This document shows positions 15,180 to 16,985 of a stretch of DNA of 16,985 bases, one piece after another (the stretch's first letter is position 1; the number at the start of each line of letters is the position of its first letter). Source of the stretch: Prevotella sp. UBA2725 (lineage in GTDB: Bacteria > Bacteroidota > Bacteroidia > Bacteroidales > Bacteroidaceae); NCBI GenBank assembly GCA_002353825.1, contig DEKJ01000055.1, forward strand, positions 1 through 16,985. Reading direction: 5' to 3'. The notes below the pieces were generated by a model. The model was not told the origin of the DNA, ran no database searches, and saw only the letters and a list, made by a program, of their open reading frames with translations. The position numbers were made by a program, and so were the translations under genes.

Positions 15180-16985
15180 TCAGATCCGCTCTACCTGCTT
15201 CACGCCTTTCACCGCCTTGAGCTTCTTGACCAATTGGTTAAGACGGGCGATATCCTCGACCTGGATCGTGAGGTTACCGGAGAAGAGGCCGTCGTGGGAG
15301 TCGATATTGATGGACCGCATGACGATCTTCTCATCCTTGGAGATGATATTCGTGATATTGGACACGATGCCGATATCGTCGTGACCGACGACGCGCAGTG
15401 TGATGGCATACTTCGACGAGCCTTTGCCTGCCCACCGCGCCTTGACGATACGGTAACCGAACCGGCGGCGCATCTCCGGAGCGTTGGGACAGTCCTGACG
15501 GTGGATCTTGATGCCACCGCCCGCCGTCACGAAGCCGAAGATGGGATCCCCATAGATAGGATGGCAGCAGGGAGCCAACTGATAGTCGATGCCTTTGAGG
15601 TTCTGGTCGATGGTGAGCACGTCGTCGCTCTCATGCGTCCGTTCCTCCTCCGGACTCTCATAATTGAACTGGTCGGCGGAGACCGTCTCCCGGTCCTTGC
15701 TCTCTATATGATCGCGTACCTCTATATATTTGGCAATGATGTCGTTGGGATCGAGCTTGCCGTCGGCAATCTGCTTGTAGAAGTCGGACACCTCCTTGAA
15801 GCCCATCTTCTTGACGAGGTGCGCCATGACGCTCTCCTCCGCCTCGATATGTTTGTTCTTGAACCGTCGCTCCAGCAGTTCCTTGGCATAGAGCCCGTCT
15901 TTCTGCTGCGTCTCTTTGAGGGCGAGGCGGATCTTCGACTTGGCTTTCGGCGTGACGGCGATGCTGAGCCAGTCGTGCTTCGGCTTCTGGTTGCTCTGGG
16001 TGAGCACCTCCACGGTATCACCGGAGTGGAGCTCCTGACGCATCGGCACGACCTTGCCATTGACCTTGCCGCCCACACACGTGTTACCGATATTGGAATG
16101 GATGCGATAGGCGAAGTCGAGCACCGTAGAGCGGGCGGGGAACTTGAAGAGGTCACCCCGCGGCGTGAAGACATAGATATCGTCGGGCTGCAGCGACATC
16201 TTAAACTGATCCATGACCTGCAGGTTGTCACCTGCCTCCAAGGCGGCACGGATATTGGCGAGCCACTCGTCCATCTGTCCCCCACTCTTGATCCCTTTGT
16301 AGCGCCAGTGGGCAGCCAGACCGTGCTCGGCAATGTCGTCCATACGCTCCGTGCGGATCTGTACCTCCACCCATTTGTTCTCCGGACCGAGGACGGTGAT
16401 ATGCAGACTCTCGTAACCGTTCGACTTAGGCACCGACAGCCAGTCGCGCAGCCGCTTGGGGTTGGGCTGGTACATGTCGGTGATGATCGAATAGACCTGC
16501 CAGCACTGCTGCTTCTCCTTGTCGAGCGGCGCGTCGAGGATGATACGGATGGCGAAGAGGTCATAGATACCCTCGAAGCCGCACTGTTGTTTCTTCATCT
16601 TCTGCCAGATGGAGTGGATCGACTTTGTGCGGCCTTTCATGTGAAACTTCAGACCTACCGACTCCAGCCGTTCCCTGATAGGACCAATGAACCGTTCGAT
16701 ATAAGCGTCACGGCTCTGCTTCGTGGCGTTGAGCTTCTCCTTGATCATGTAGTAAGCATCGTGCTCCAGGTATTTGAGCGACAGATCCTCCAGCTCCGAC
16801 TTGAGCGTGTACAGACCTAGCTTATGGGCGAGCGGCGCATAGAGGTAAGACGCCTCCTCCGACACCTCGTGCTGCGCCTCCTTGTTAGGCGTGTCGCGGA
16901 TGAGACGCATGACGCACACGCGGTCTGCGATCATGATCAGGATGACGCGCATATCCTCGGCAAAGGACAGCAGGAGGTTACGGAA
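15180..16985 (-). CDS. RelA/SpoT-family (p)ppGpp synthetase/hydrolase, 5' end outside the window
   Basis: The enzyme makes, and may break down, the stringent-response alarmone (p)ppGpp in the cytoplasm. The frame is open to the window edge. Eleven codons before the first visible Met continue the family sequence (NLLLSFAEDMRVILI), so that Met is not the start and roughly 130 or more N-terminal residues are missing. Visible in order: the end of the HD hydrolase domain; the synthetase domain (KGRTKSIHSIWQKM, YDLFAIRIIL, SNGYESLHIT, EVQIRTERMDDIAEHG); a TGS domain (IYVFTPRGDLFKFPARST); a Cys-rich zinc-finger-like segment (CCHPIYGDP); and a C-terminal ACT domain. The synthetase charge motif is RLRD, the basic form found in bifunctional enzymes. 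The hydrolase motif is unusual: ADRVCVMRLI instead of ADRLHNMRTL. Its stop lies 6 bp from that of the convergent lysozyme gene. Confidence 0.93.
   Translation of the reverse strand, partial: FRNLLLSFAEDMRVILIMIADRVCVMRLIRDTPNKEAQHEVSEEASYLYAPLAHKLGLYTLKSELEDLSLKYLEHDAYYMIKEKLNATKQSRDAYIERFIGPIRERLESVGLKFHMKGRTKSIHSIWQKMKKQQCGFEGIYDLFAIRIILDAPLDKEKQQCWQVYSIITDMYQPNPKRLRDWLSVPKSNGYESLHITVLGPENKWVEVQIRTERMDDIAEHGLAAHWRYKGIKSGGQMDEWLANIRAALEAGDNLQVMDQFKMSLQPDDIYVFTPRGDLFKFPARSTVLDFAYRIHSNIGNTCVGGKVNGKVVPMRQELHSGDTVEVLTQSNQKPKHDWLSIAVTPKAKSKIRLALKETQQKDGLYAKELLERRFKNKHIEAEESVMAHLVKKMGFKEVSDFYKQIADGKLDPNDIIAKYIEVRDHIESKDRETVSADQFNYESPEEERTHESDDVLTIDQNLKGIDYQLAPCCHPIYGDPIFGFVTAGGGIKIHRQDCPNAPEMRRRFGYRIVKARWAGKGSSKYAITLRVVGHDDIGIVSNITNIISKDEKIVMRSINIDSHDGLFSGNLTIQVEDIARLNQLVKKLKAVKGVKQVERI

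Noticed and set aside
15234..16820. 528-codon open frame on the plus strand opposite the rel gene
   Set aside because: The opposite strand encodes a clear Rel protein with all its domains. The antisense translation is repetitive in Leu/Val/Asp, has no recognisable domain, and is explained by the GC-rich codon use of rel.

Overview
The window looks like a chromosomal segment of a Bacteroidales bacterium, most likely Prevotellaceae. The reasons are a SusC/SusD pair, lipoproteins with Bacteroidetes-type surface-export signals, a FISUMP-domain protein, TAnnTTTG promoter elements, A/T-rich leaders instead of strong Shine-Dalgarno sites, and a Bacteroidetes-type Rel protein. The family-level assignment is inference. 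No RNA genes, CRISPR arrays or prophage genes were seen, and no gene-free stretch exceeds 300 bases.

Layout. (1) Positions 1-1821 are a complete IS66-family insertion sequence with perfect 18-bp terminal inverted repeats. It carries one transposase gene and no tnpA/tnpB, like the ISBst12 subgroup. (2) Only 69 bp after the IS a tight, same-strand cluster begins: susC (with an STN domain), susD, a lipoprotein that resembles the zinc-metallohydrolase lipoproteins of SusC/D loci but lacks HExxH, a FISUMP lipoprotein with an SDDDD surface signal, then a DUF4369/TlpA-like thioredoxin protein behind a hairpin-rich gap, and finally a small cupin. (3) An exported alpha/beta hydrolase has its own good Bacteroidetes promoter and overlaps tail-to-tail with a MATE efflux gene on the minus strand. 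(4) From a divergent promoter region starts a two-gene unit: a membrane-anchored protein that vaguely resembles a catalytically dead trypsin, translationally coupled to a MORN-repeat/GH25 lysozyme lipoprotein. (5) A Rel/SpoT-type (p)ppGpp enzyme on the minus strand ends 6 bp from the lysozyme gene and runs off the right edge.

How the genes may work together. SusC and SusD form a TonB-dependent outer-membrane importer. No glycoside hydrolase accompanies them, so a glycan substrate is not indicated. The lipoproteins beside them (a non-catalytic metallopeptidase-like protein and a FISUMP protein) could be surface binding subunits, and the TlpA-like protein a periplasmic redox partner. The IS sits where the importer promoter and any ECF-sigma/anti-sigma genes would be expected, so expression of the importer may have been changed or cut off from its regulator. 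The lysozyme pair is a separate cell-wall module. The hydrolase, MATE and Rel genes look like ordinary chromosomal background.

The best candidates for something undescribed are the importer operon with its HExxH-less lipoprotein, and the coupled pseudo-protease-like/MORN-GH25 pair.
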